A stretch of DNA of 64,000 nucleotides, taken from the NCBI GenBank assembly GCA_964523105.1, contig CAZFZN010000026.1, forward strand, positions 1 to 64,000, in the 5' to 3' direction. The notes below the pieces were generated by a model, which saw only the letters and a program-made list of their open reading frames with translations, was not told the DNA's origin and searched no databases. Positions within the stretch are counted from its first letter, which is position 1. Each line of letters opens with the position of its first letter. Source of the stretch: V1-33 sp964523105. Its GTDB lineage: Bacteria; Verrucomicrobiota; Verrucomicrobiia; Verrucomicrobiales; V1-33. The translations under genes and the position numbers were made by a program. Below, in pieces: positions 28,364 through 36,697 of this stretch.

Positions 28364-28461
28364 GCAACTGGTCGGTGCGGGGCCGGGAAGATGCCTCACT
28401 TTTCCAATCGGGCGAGGAGGAATCTTCCTCCGGGGCAATGTTGACGGGCGGCGCGAAAACG

Positions 28462-28537
28462 GTGGGGCGAGGCTGCCGCCGAGCCGTGATTTCCGCTTCC
28501 GGGAGCCGCCGGAGGAGAAGTCGGCTCGGCGCCCCAC
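28462..28537. repeat. Nested inverted repeat upstream of the dehydrogenase gene
   Basis: Outer arms GTGGGGCG (28462-28469) and CGCCCCAC (28530-28537) enclose inner arms GCCGAGCC (28478-28485) and GGCTCGGC (28523-28530). The element lies in the 270-bp gap 5' of the dehydrogenase gene. No transcription role is evident; a REP-like palindrome is the best reading. Confidence 0.65.
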
Positions 28538-28633
28538 CTGGTTTTTGGCCAACATTCCGCGTGTTTGGGGGGCGAAAACCGGCAATGGCTTTCCCCCGGG
28601 CGGGGACGGCTGCGCCCCGAAGCCGGAGGGGGG

Positions 28634-29146
28634 TCACTTATCGTCGCCAGCCCGGTCGCGACGCGCCTTGGCCTCATCTTCCAGTTTTGTGATATGCTGA
28701 TGCATTTTCTCCAGCTCCCCAATGTAAATGGTGCCAATGTCATCGCCTGCGCTGATCACATGCCCGAGGCGCTCCAGTTCCTGCTGCAACTGTGACACGG
28801 TTTCCCGGCTGCGCTCCTCAAGTGTCTTCTGTGCCTGAAGAATCCTTGCCCGCAGATCCAGTTCTTCATCGGGTTGAATCTGCAGTTCACGCTCAAGGAG
28901 TGAGATGCGCTTCTCGAAAGATGCCTCGCTTTTGCCGCGCTGATACCCGAAGAAACAAGCGGGAATGCCGCAGGCGAGGAGGCCGCACAGAAGCGATATT
29001 ATTCTGATGGCAGGTGTCGTATTTACATAGATGAGACGTTGCGGTGCGGTTGGTTTCGCAGTGCAATTCTGCAATTGGCCAGGTTGAAGGCCATACGCTT
29101 GAGATTCATGAGCGCGAGGACACAGCCTGGAGAACACGCAGCGAGC
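28634..29146 (-). CDS. Membrane-anchored coiled-coil protein, start uncertain
   Basis: The C-terminal half is convincing: a hydrophobic helix 'IISLLCGLLACGIPACFFGY' is followed by a long charged coiled coil ('EKRISLLERELQIQ', 'QKTLEERSRETVSQLQQELE') and a lysine/arginine-rich end. The N-terminal part before the helix does not look protein-like and the frame overlaps the start region of the divergent adenylate kinase gene, so the true start probably lies nearer the helix, perhaps at a non-ATG codon. I show the internal ATG at 29146 only as an outer limit. Function unknown; the topology suggests an inner-membrane tether. Confidence 0.5.
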   Translation of the reverse strand, partial: ARCVFSRLCPRAHESQAYGLQPGQLQNCTAKPTAPQRLIYVNTTPAIRIISLLCGLLACGIPACFFGYQRGKSEASFEKRISLLERELQIQPDEELDLRARILQAQKTLEERSRETVSQLQQELERLGHVISAGDDIGTIYIGELEKMHQHITKLEDEAKARRDRAGDDK

Positions 29147-29220
29147 CATCGGCCATGATTTCGGTTTCCTTCCCCGTTCGGGGCGGTAGGGAAGCGGCCC
29201 TTTTTCCACCACCTCCTTAT

Positions 29221-29853
29221 ATGAGCAGTACGAAACCCGCACGATACAAGACGATCCTGATGTTTGGCGCTCCTGGCAGCGGCAAGGGCACGCAGGGGGC
29301 GATTCTGGGGCGCATTCCGCGGTTCATTCACTGTGCGTGCGGGGAGGTGTTCCGGGCGCTGGATACGCGGACGCCGCTGGGGCAGCAGTTTGTGCACTAT
29401 TCCAGCCGCGGGGAACTGGTGCCGGATGAGCTGACGGTGCAGCTTTGGAAGGCGAACATTGACAGCAAGGCGGAGAGTCACCTCTTCAAGCCGGACATTG
29501 ATTTCCTGGTGCTCGACGGCATCCCGCGGAATGTGGAGCAGGCCATCATCATGGAGCAGTACATCGAGGTGCTGCATGTGTTCCATTTGAGCTGCCCGAA
29601 CCGCCAGGAACTGCAGCGCCGCCTGCGCAAACGCGCGCTGAAGGAGAATCGCTGGGACGATGCGAAGGACGAAACCATCGAGCGCCGCATCAAGACCTAC
29701 GAGGACGAGAGCAAGCCGATGCTGGAGTTCTATACCCCGGAGAAAATCACGGACATCGACGCCACGGCGCATCCGGCGGTGGTGTTTCACAAGATCCTGA
29801 GCAAAATCGTGGAGCTGCCGGCCTTCCTGGAAGCGGCGCGGGAAGTTCACTAA
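29221..29853 (+). CDS. adk: Adenylate kinase-like nucleoside monophosphate kinase (210 aa)
   Basis: The family converts AMP + ATP to 2 ADP. The P-loop is 'GAPGSGKGTQ' at about residues 16-25. The AMP-binding part includes 'CGEVFRALDTRTPLGQQF', where the usual T-G-D is A-C-G-E, and 'VLDGIPRNVEQA' in place of LDGFPR. The segment 'ENRWDDAKDETIERRIKTYE' supplies the R-x-D-D...R-R-x-x-x-Y pattern. The LID is short, with no zinc cysteines. Start at 29221 puts the P-loop at the expected distance. These substitutions suggest a diverged paralogue, so specificity for AMP is not certain. Confidence 0.78.
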   Translation: MSSTKPARYKTILMFGAPGSGKGTQGAILGRIPRFIHCACGEVFRALDTRTPLGQQFVHYSSRGELVPDELTVQLWKANIDSKAESHLFKPDIDFLVLDGIPRNVEQAIIMEQYIEVLHVFHLSCPNRQELQRRLRKRALKENRWDDAKDETIERRIKTYEDESKPMLEFYTPEKITDIDATAHPAVVFHKILSKIVELPAFLEAAREVH

Positions 29854-29855
29854 AA

Positions 29856-29926
29856 GGATGAAGTCTGAAGGATGAAGGCTAAAGGCGGCGACGTTCTTCC
29901 CTCATCTGCTAACCTTCAGCCTTTCT
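29856..29926. repeat. Heptanucleotide-unit hairpin element between genes
   Basis: Immediately 3' of the adenylate kinase stop the plus strand reads in 7-bp units: GGATGAA, GTCTGAA, GGATGAA, GGCTAAA. After a 19-bp spacer a pyrimidine arm (TCATCTG, CTAACCT, TCAGCCT) is largely complementary to the first. It ends 2 bp before the next start codon. The same architecture, with different heptamers, occurs near 41.6 kb and twice inside the kinase gene at 49 kb. Confidence 0.75.
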
Positions 29927-29927
29927 C

Positions 29928-31493
29928 ATGCTGCGCGACCTGTCCTACACTCAGCGCATGCTCATCGCGGGCATGGCGCTGCTGACGGCGGTGCGCTGGA
30001 TGCTGGCGCAGGCACTGGAGATTTCGCCGGGTGAGGCACTGCTGGCGGAGTGGGGGCGGCATCCTTCGCTGGCGGGGCTGCACGGAGGGTTCGGTACGGC
30101 GTTCCTGGCATGGATCGCGACGCCCCTGGCAGGCTGGACGCCGCTGGGCGTGCGGCTTTTCTCCCCGCTGATGGCGGCGGCGGCGAGCGCGGTGCTTTAC
30201 CGGCTGGTGCGCAGTCTGGCGGGTGACAAGGCGGCGGCATGGAGCGTGGTGCTGCTGAATGTGACGCCGGTGTGGAATTTCGCCGCGGTGTTTCTGGAAC
30301 CGGCGATGCCGGGGACGCTGCTGACGCTGTGCGGCATGGCCGCGGTGTGGCGCGCGCTGCGGCGGGCGTCGGTCTTCGATCTGCACTGGCCGCTGGCGGG
30401 GCTGTTCTTTGGCGCGGGATTTCTGTGCTGGTACGGCGCGTTGTGGGGACCGGTGAGCACGGTGGTGCTGCTGGCGGCTTCGCGGCGCTGGCGGCGCCAG
30501 CTGTTCCGTCCCGGCGTCTGGATGATGCTGGCGGATGTGGCGGTATTCGTCTGGCCCGTGTGGCAGTGGAATGACGCGAATGCGATGGCAGGCTGGTATT
30601 TGTTCACGGAGTCCCTGCGTCCGGCCGGCGGAGGCACGCTGCAGGGGCCGCTGATCCTGGCGGGTCAGTGGTTTCTGGTGCTGACGCCGTTCATCTTCGC
30701 GGCAATGTTGTGGGCGCTGTGGCACGGGCTGCGGCACTGGGTGAGGTCGGATGCGGCGCGATTCTTCACCGCGTTCGCCCTGACGCCGCTGGCGGGGTCG
30801 ATGGCTGCCTCCGTGTGGGGCGGAGCGGAGGCCTCATGGATCGCGCCGGCGTTGCCCGCGTTGTGCGGGCTGCTGCCGTGGGCGTGGGAGGAGGCCATCA
30901 CGGACCGTCTCGAGTGGAAGCAGCGCTTCCAGTGGCTCACGGTGCTGCCGGCGCTGATCATCACGCCGCTGGCGCTCGATTCGCGCGTGCTCCGGCACGC
31001 CGGGCTCAAGCTTCCGGTGTCCGGCGATCCCTCGCGCGAGTGGCGCGGCTGGCGCACGACCTCGGAGGAACTGGAACGCATCGTCCGCGAAGCCGCGGCC
31101 GGCGCGGAGGAGGACAGCAAAGGCGGCAGGAAGCTGTTTCTCATCGCCCGCGATGCCCGCCTTGCCGCAGTGCTCAACTTTCACCTGCCGCGCTCGCTGC
31201 CCGTGCGCTGGCCCACGCCTTCTCATCCGCTCCTGCACGTGGTGGAGAGCGCGATCATCGGGAATGCGTTTCACACGTGGCCGCGCTACGATGCGGTGAG
31301 TGCCGGGCGCAGTTATTTCGCCGGCTGCACGGCGCTTTACATCACGGACGCAGCGGGCGATCCGCCGCCCAATATCACGCGCGCGTTCCGCTCGTTCCGG
31401 CCCGCCGCGTTCTTCGACGTGAAGCACGACGGCGAACTGCTGCGGCGCATCCGGGTATTCGCCTGCTATCACTACACGGGACTGCCGCGCTGA
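29928..31493 (+). CDS. Polytopic membrane glycosyltransferase-like protein, GT39/PMT type (521 aa)
   Basis: About ten hydrophobic segments occupy the first 360 residues, followed by a soluble C-terminal domain of about 150 residues. The opening 'RMLIAGMALLTAVRWMLAQA', then 'EISPGEALLAEWGRHPSLAG', and the Arg-rich short loops resemble GT39/ArnT-like transferases, which move a sugar from a polyprenyl-phosphate carrier outside the membrane. The expected acidic residue in the first external loop could be Glu in 'SPGEALLAEW'. The assignment rests on topology and weak motif similarity only. Confidence 0.65.
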   Translation: MLRDLSYTQRMLIAGMALLTAVRWMLAQALEISPGEALLAEWGRHPSLAGLHGGFGTAFLAWIATPLAGWTPLGVRLFSPLMAAAASAVLYRLVRSLAGDKAAAWSVVLLNVTPVWNFAAVFLEPAMPGTLLTLCGMAAVWRALRRASVFDLHWPLAGLFFGAGFLCWYGALWGPVSTVVLLAASRRWRRQLFRPGVWMMLADVAVFVWPVWQWNDANAMAGWYLFTESLRPAGGGTLQGPLILAGQWFLVLTPFIFAAMLWALWHGLRHWVRSDAARFFTAFALTPLAGSMAASVWGGAEASWIAPALPALCGLLPWAWEEAITDRLEWKQRFQWLTVLPALIITPLALDSRVLRHAGLKLPVSGDPSREWRGWRTTSEELERIVREAAAGAEEDSKGGRKLFLIARDARLAAVLNFHLPRSLPVRWPTPSHPLLHVVESAIIGNAFHTWPRYDAVSAGRSYFAGCTALYITDAAGDPPPNITRAFRSFRPAAFFDVKHDGELLRRIRVFACYHYTGLPR

Positions 31494-31570
31494 AGCACCG
31501 CATGCGGCCGAATCACGGAGCTTGACGTCAGGGCGGCCATACGGATAAAAGCGCCGTTAATCCAAAAGTC

Positions 31571-32728
31571 ATGAAGCCGCGCCTGCTGCCCCTGTCCGCC
31601 GTCCTTTGCTCCGCCGCGTGGCTTCATGCCGGCACGGTCGCCTATCAGGTTCCTGCGGGAACCGTCGGGACGCAGAACTTCGACGGGAATCTGGGCATGG
31701 ACTTCAACGTGCGCGCCCCCGCCATCCGGGTCACGCAGATCGGCGCGTTCGATTCCGGAGGCGACGGCATCAATGGCACCATCACCGCAGGCATTTTCGA
31801 CCGCCTCAGCGGCACCCAGACGGGCACCGGAGCGACCTTCAACGGCACCGGTCAGACGCTGGTGGACGGTTCGCGCTTCGCCGCTCCGTCCGGCGGCAGT
31901 TTCATCCTGACACGCGGATTCCAGGGCACGATCGTGACGCAGGGCTACAATGCCGCGGAACTCAACGGCAACGCCGGCGCGCCCGTGCCGCCGCCGCCGT
32001 GGACCACCAACGGCGGACCGGGCAATCAGATTTCCTTCACAGGCACCAGCCGCTGGGGCGCGGCCCCGTTTGGATTTCCCGGGAATCTTGACGGCGGTCC
32101 GTTCAATCGCTACGCCGCCGGCACGTTTGAATTCGAGATCGTTCCCGTCGCCGGCATCAAGACCGCCCTGTGGACCGAGCCCGGCCTCGCCGGCAATCAG
32201 GCCTTCGGCGGCCCGCTGGGCATGGATTTCACCGTCAGCACTCCGATCGTGATCTCCGAACTCGGCGTCTTCGATGACCTCGGCAACGGCATCTCCGGCA
32301 GCCTCGCCGCGGAGATCTGGACCAACGACGGCGCTCCCGTGATGCTCGCGTCCGCCACCTTCGACAGCGCCAGCCCCGGAACGCTGGACGAAGGCACCAG
32401 CCGCTTCAAACCTATCACCTCCCTCGTGCTCTCGCCGGGCAATTACACCATCCTCGGCCGCGGCTTCAGCGCCCTGGATCAGAATTTCAACGTCGGCACC
32501 AATCCCGGCGCGGCCTCCTACATCGACGACAGTGGCGGCGCGATTCAGTTCGTCGGCACTTCTCGTTTTGGAAATGTCGGCGACGGCTTCCCCGGCGTGC
32601 CCGACACCGGCCCGGCCAACCGTTATTACTCTGGCACCTTCCGCTACGACATCATCCCGGAGCCCGGCGGCGGGGCGCTTGCTGCAGCGGGCATGGTGCT
32701 GTTGGTAGTTGGACGGCGGCGGCGTTGA
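31571..32728 (+). CDS. PEP-CTERM exported protein with internal duplication (385 aa)
   Basis: A signal peptide (to about residue 22) leads into two similar beta halves of about 165 residues: 'GNLGMDFNVRAPAIRVTQIG' pairs with 'GPLGMDFTVSTPIVISELG', and 'QISFTGTSRWG' pairs with 'AIQFVGTSRFG'. The C-terminus is a PEP-CTERM sorting signal: P-E-P, a hydrophobic helix 'GGGALAAAGMVLLVVG' and a run of four Arg. Such signals are processed by exosortase (not in this window), usually in bacteria that make exopolysaccharide. Function unknown. Confidence 0.88.
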   Translation: MKPRLLPLSAVLCSAAWLHAGTVAYQVPAGTVGTQNFDGNLGMDFNVRAPAIRVTQIGAFDSGGDGINGTITAGIFDRLSGTQTGTGATFNGTGQTLVDGSRFAAPSGGSFILTRGFQGTIVTQGYNAAELNGNAGAPVPPPPWTTNGGPGNQISFTGTSRWGAAPFGFPGNLDGGPFNRYAAGTFEFEIVPVAGIKTALWTEPGLAGNQAFGGPLGMDFTVSTPIVISELGVFDDLGNGISGSLAAEIWTNDGAPVMLASATFDSASPGTLDEGTSRFKPITSLVLSPGNYTILGRGFSALDQNFNVGTNPGAASYIDDSGGAIQFVGTSRFGNVGDGFPGVPDTGPANRYYSGTFRYDIIPEPGGGALAAAGMVLLVVGRRRR

Positions 32729-32810
32729 TTAAAGCCGCATGTTCAGGAGGGAGGCGCATCAGTTGAAGATCCTGCTGATTTGTCGGACCCCGCTCCTCTA
32801 CCACAAGCGT

Positions 32811-32839
32811 CACTTCGCATCCGTCGCATCTGCGAAGTG
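32811..32839. repeat. Short hairpin between convergent genes
   Basis: CACTTCGCA (32811-32819) pairs with TGCGAAGTG (32831-32839) over an 11-base loop. It sits between the PEP-CTERM gene and the converging membrane-protein gene, so it may end transcripts from either side, but no T-run follows and intrinsic termination is doubtful. Confidence 0.4.
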
Positions 32840-32860
32840 CGGCGGATGTTTTGAACCACG

Positions 32861-33307
32861 CTATTTTCGTTCCTCGGCATCGGAGGAAGCGCCTGCCTTC
32901 ACCGCGCGCTTTCGGTTCCAGGCCGCCTCAACAAAAATCACGGCCGCCATGGCCACGGAAACTCCCGTGAGGGTGAGAAACGAGTATGCGAGGTGATCCT
33001 CGCCGTAATCCTTGTACGGGTTGGCCGGCGCGCGCTGAATGTAGAAACGCCATCCAAACCCGACGGTCAACCCCAGGGCGCAAGCCCTCGATGCAGAAGC
33101 CCTCCTCTCGAGGCACAGCAATCCTGCCGTGAGCAGGACCGCTGCTGCAATCCAGTTGGCGGCGGGGTTGAGTTGATATGGCCAGGAAGCATCAGGATAC
33201 TGCCTCAATCCCTGCCGGTCGAGCAGGCCCCAACTGAATTGAACTGCTCCCGCAGTCATCAAGACGGCGGCAAACCAGTTCCACCATGCCGGCCTGGCAG
33301 GATTCAT
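32861..33307 (-). CDS. Four-helix membrane protein of unknown function (148 aa)
   Basis: Four hydrophobic segments are visible: 'WFAAVLMTAGAVQFSWGLL', 'WIAAAVLLTAGLLCL', 'CALGLTVGFGWRFYI' and 'TLTGVSVAMAAVIFVEAAW'. The start at the Met of 'MNPARPAWWNW' puts the first helix close to the N-terminus. A basic tail ends the protein. No family is recognised. It may be co-transcribed after another minus-strand gene, but the upstream neighbour ilvD reads away from it with only 40 bp between its stop and this start. Confidence 0.6.
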   Translation of the reverse strand: MNPARPAWWNWFAAVLMTAGAVQFSWGLLDRQGLRQYPDASWPYQLNPAANWIAAAVLLTAGLLCLERRASASRACALGLTVGFGWRFYIQRAPANPYKDYGEDHLAYSFLTLTGVSVAMAAVIFVEAAWNRKRAVKAGASSDAEERK

Positions 33308-33347
33308 GGCGCAGGAGTACCCGGCGCACGGGCGCATTGTCAACGCC

Positions 33348-35051
33348 TCACAGCCCCTTGTCCGTCACCGCGCCTTCGCTGGCGCTGGTGACGAGCTTCG
33401 CGTATTTGGCGAGCACGCCGCGGGTGTAGCGGGGTTTGGGCTGCTTCCATTTGGCGAGGCGCGCTTTGATTTCCGCAGCGGGGATGCCGAGGGTGATGGT
33501 GCGCTTCACGCTGTCGATGGTGATGGGGTCGCCGTTTTTCACCACGGCGATGGGGCCGCCGGCGAAGGCTTCGGGCGTGATGTGGCCGACCACGAATCCG
33601 TGGCTGCCGCCGCTGAAGCGTCCGTCGGTTATCAGGGCCACGCTTTTGCCGAGGCCCATGCCCATGACGGCGCTGGTGGGGCCGAGCATCTCGCGCATCC
33701 CCGGGCCGCCGCGCGGGCCTTCCATGCGAATGACGATGACGTCGCCGGCTTTGATTTTCCCGCCGGTGATGGCGTGCATGGCGTCCTCTTCGCTGTCAAA
33801 AACGCGCGCCTTGCCGCTGAAGCTGCTGCCCTCCTTGCCGCTGATCTTGCCGACCGCGCCGCCGGGCGCGAGGTTTCCATAGAGAATGGCGAGGTGGCCG
33901 TCTTTTTTAATCGGGTCGCTCAGCGGACGGATCACCTGCTGGCCTTTCGGATAGGGTTTCACTTTGGCGAGGTTTTCTTTCCAGGTCTTGCCGGTCACCG
34001 TCATCACATCGCCGTCGATGAGTTTCGCTTCGAGCAGCATCTTCATCAGCGGCAGCGTGCCGCCGATTTTCACCAGCTCCATCATCACGAACTTCCCGCT
34101 CGGCTTCAAATCCGCCAGCACCGGCGTCTTCGCGCCGACTTTGGTGAAGTCGTCGATGCTCAGCTTCACGTTCGCCGCATGCGCCATCGCCAGCAGGTGC
34201 AGCACGGCGTTCGTGCTCCCGCCGAGTGCAGTCACCACCGCGATGCTGTTCAGAAACGCCTCGCGACTCAGGATATCGCTCGGCCGGATGCCGCGTTTGA
34301 TCAAATGCAGCACCGCCGCGCCGGCGTCGAAGCAGTCCATGAGCTTCTCATCGCTCACCGCCGCCTGGGCGCTGCTGTTCGGCAGCGACAAGCCCAGCGC
34401 CTCAATGGCACTGGCCATGGTGTTCGCGGTGTACATCCCGCCGCAGCTTCCAGGACCGGGAATGGCGCACTGCTCGATGTCGGCGAGCGTCTTGTTGCCG
34501 ATCTTCCCGCTGGCGTGCTGGCCCACGGCCTCAAACACACTCACGATGTCCACGTCTTTGCCGTCGTGGCAGCCGGGCTTGATAGTGCCGCCATAAACGA
34601 AGACGCTCGGCCGGTTCAGGCGCGCCATGGCCATCACGCAGGCCGGCATGTTCTTGTCGCAGCCGCCGATGGCCACCAGTCCGTCGAGCATTTCGCAGCC
34701 GACCACGGTTTCGATGGAATCCGCGATGACTTCGCGGCTCACCAAACTGTATTTCATCCCCTCCGTGCCCATGCTGATGCCGTCGGAGATGGTGATGGTG
34801 TTGAAAATGATGCTCTTTCCGCCCGCGGCGTCCACGCCCTTCGCGGCTTCGAGCGCGAGCTTATCAATGTGAATATTGCACGGCGTGACCTGGCTCCACG
34901 TGCTGGCGATGCCGATCTGGTTCTTTTTGAAATCCCCGACTTTGAATCCCACCGCGTGCAGCATGGCGCGGCTGGCGGCGCGGTCCGGTCCGTCCACCAG
35001 GATGGCGGAATGATTGCGATTGAGGTTCGGGGTGCTGGTCTTCTTGCTCAT
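33348..35051 (-). CDS. ilvD: Dihydroxy-acid dehydratase (567 aa)
   Basis: Catalyses dehydration of 2,3-dihydroxy-3-methylbutanoate (or -pentanoate) to the 2-oxo acid, the penultimate step of valine, leucine and isoleucine synthesis, using an iron-sulfur cluster. Family motifs are strong: 'TWSQVTPCNIHI' (first cluster Cys), 'VAIGGCDKNMPACVMAMARL' (second Cys, near residue 130), 'GPGSCGGMYTANTMA' (third Cys) and 'TDGRFSGGSHGFVVGHITPE'. The length is normal. The start at MSKKTSTP is preferred to an upstream ATG 5 codons earlier. No other branched-chain gene is adjacent. Confidence 0.97.
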   Translation of the reverse strand: MSKKTSTPNLNRNHSAILVDGPDRAASRAMLHAVGFKVGDFKKNQIGIASTWSQVTPCNIHIDKLALEAAKGVDAAGGKSIIFNTITISDGISMGTEGMKYSLVSREVIADSIETVVGCEMLDGLVAIGGCDKNMPACVMAMARLNRPSVFVYGGTIKPGCHDGKDVDIVSVFEAVGQHASGKIGNKTLADIEQCAIPGPGSCGGMYTANTMASAIEALGLSLPNSSAQAAVSDEKLMDCFDAGAAVLHLIKRGIRPSDILSREAFLNSIAVVTALGGSTNAVLHLLAMAHAANVKLSIDDFTKVGAKTPVLADLKPSGKFVMMELVKIGGTLPLMKMLLEAKLIDGDVMTVTGKTWKENLAKVKPYPKGQQVIRPLSDPIKKDGHLAILYGNLAPGGAVGKISGKEGSSFSGKARVFDSEEDAMHAITGGKIKAGDVIVIRMEGPRGGPGMREMLGPTSAVMGMGLGKSVALITDGRFSGGSHGFVVGHITPEAFAGGPIAVVKNGDPITIDSVKRTITLGIPAAEIKARLAKWKQPKPRYTRGVLAKYAKLVTSASEGAVTDKGL

Positions 35052-35192
35052 GGGGCGCCGTCGCATGAGTCACGGGCGGGGTCAAGATGGGAGCGCTGGT
35101 CAGGGACCGGAGCGCCTGAAAAATCACATTGGACACTGCGGGGTGGTGTCGTGTATAAATTCCACCCTTCCCCGCAAACCACTCACTCAGCG

Positions 35193-35453
35193 ATGAGGCT
35201 ACTGCTTGCATTTGTGCTCGGCGCCATGGCTGCCGTCGTCTTGGCGACGGGCGGCGGGGCACCGTCTGAGCGGGCCGCGACGGCTGCGACAGGCGCGGAG
35301 GAACTGCCGCCGGGGGTGATTCAGACGGGGCCGACGCTGGGGCCGCTTTCGCCGGACGAACAGCGCTATCAGCCGGTCACCATCCCGGAACCGGTGTGGG
35401 CGTCGGTCATGGCGGCCTGCGCTGTGATTTTGCTGCGGCGCGGACGGATCTAA
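35193..35453 (+). CDS. Mini PEP-CTERM protein (86 aa)
   Basis: A short open frame with a complete export and sorting layout: a signal-like start ('MRLLLAFVLGAMAAVVLA'), about 45 residues of Pro/Gly/Thr-rich sequence, then 'PEPVWASVMAACAVILL' followed by R-R-G-R. That tail is the PEP-CTERM pattern. It is unusually small for a cargo, with almost no folded domain between the two ends. It is divergent from ilvD and 66 bp upstream of the oxidoreductase gene on the same strand. Confidence 0.68.
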   Translation: MRLLLAFVLGAMAAVVLATGGGAPSERAATAATGAEELPPGVIQTGPTLGPLSPDEQRYQPVTIPEPVWASVMAACAVILLRRGRI

Positions 35454-35519
35454 GCGGGCCGTTGCCGCCGCCGTTTGCACTTGCCGCTGCGGAGCTTCCC
35501 CGCAAGTCACGCGGCTTAT

Positions 35520-36668
35520 ATGCGCAAGATCGGCATCATCATGAACGGCGTCACCGGACGCATGGGCACCAACCAGCACCTCGTCCGCAGCATCGCCGCC
35601 ATCATCAAACAGGGCGGCATCAATGCCGGTGGCGAAGTGCTGATGCCGGATCCCGTGCTCACCGGACGCAGCGGGGAAAAACTGCGCGCCTGCGCCGAAA
35701 AGGCCGGGCTGCCGCTGCCCGTGAGTACCGACATCGACGCGCAGCTGGCGCGGCCTGACATGCACATTTTCTTCGACGCCAGCGGCACCAACTACCGCGG
35801 CGGTTTTGTGGAGCGCGCCGCGGCGGCGGGAAAAGCGATCTACTGCGAAAAGCCCACAGCCGGGACGCTGGCGGAGGCGCTGCGCCTCGCAGAGGTCGCG
35901 GAGCAGGCCGGCGTGAAGAATGGTGTGGTTGCCGACAAGCTTTGGCTGCCCGGCATCGTGAAATTTCGCGCGCTGCGCGATGCCGGATTTTTCGGACGCA
36001 TCCTCAGCGTGCGCGGCGAATTCGGCTACTGGGTCTTTACCGGCCACGATCCGGAGCAGCCGGCCCAGCGCCCGTCGTGGAATTACCGCAGCGAGGATGG
36101 CGGCGGCATCATGATCGACATGTTTTGCCACTGGCGCTACCTGCTGGACAATCTCTTCGGCGGCGTGAAGCGTGTCTGCGCCGTCGGCAGAACCGACATT
36201 CCCGAGCGCATCGGTGAGGATGGAAAACCCTATCGCTGCACGGCGGATGACTCCGCATTCGGCACCTTCGAACTGGAGGGCGGCGTGCTTTGTCAGTTGA
36301 ACTCCTCATGGTGCGTGCGCGTGCGGCGCGATGACCTTGTGACCTTTCAGGTGGACGGCACGGAAGGCAGCGCCGTCTTTGGGCTGCGGAAATGCTTCAT
36401 CCAAAGCCGCGCCGACACGCCGCGGCCGGTCTGGAATCCTGACATCGAGCAGCCGATCGATTTCTTCGCCGGCTGGAAAGAGGTGCCGGATGATCCACAG
36501 GGCTACGACAACGCCTTCAAGATTCAGTGGGAATTGTTCCTGCGGCATGTCGCGCACGGCGAGCCGTTCCGCTGGAGCCTGCGCGAGGCGGCCAAAGGCG
36601 TGCAACTGGCGGAACTCGGACTGCAGTCCTGGAAAGAGGCGCGCTGGCTGGAAGTGGGCGCGCTGTAA
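35520..36668 (+). CDS. Gfo/Idh/MocA-family NAD(P)-dependent oxidoreductase (382 aa)
   Basis: The N-terminal Rossmann fold is shown by 'KIGIIMNGVTGRMG' and the family's 'CEKPTAGTLAEALRLAE' (the E-K-P motif near residue 117). The C-terminal alpha/beta domain carries 'VRGEFGYWVFTGHDPEQPAQ', 'GGGIMIDMFCHWRYLLDNLF' and 'SWCVRVRRDDLVTFQVDG'. The family oxidises or reduces sugars and sugar-like compounds; the substrate cannot be told from sequence. The start at 35520 puts the nucleotide-binding loop at residue 9. The U32 peptidase gene follows 29 bp downstream, so the two may be co-transcribed. Confidence 0.92.
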   Translation: MRKIGIIMNGVTGRMGTNQHLVRSIAAIIKQGGINAGGEVLMPDPVLTGRSGEKLRACAEKAGLPLPVSTDIDAQLARPDMHIFFDASGTNYRGGFVERAAAAGKAIYCEKPTAGTLAEALRLAEVAEQAGVKNGVVADKLWLPGIVKFRALRDAGFFGRILSVRGEFGYWVFTGHDPEQPAQRPSWNYRSEDGGGIMIDMFCHWRYLLDNLFGGVKRVCAVGRTDIPERIGEDGKPYRCTADDSAFGTFELEGGVLCQLNSSWCVRVRRDDLVTFQVDGTEGSAVFGLRKCFIQSRADTPRPVWNPDIEQPIDFFAGWKEVPDDPQGYDNAFKIQWELFLRHVAHGEPFRWSLREAAKGVQLAELGLQSWKEARWLEVGAL

Positions 36669-36697
36669 GCCGCCTTGCGACAACCGCGGCCGGGCGC

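Noticed and set aside
32811..32839. Classic rho-independent terminator
   Set aside because: The stem is good but no run of T follows, so it is listed only as a hairpin.
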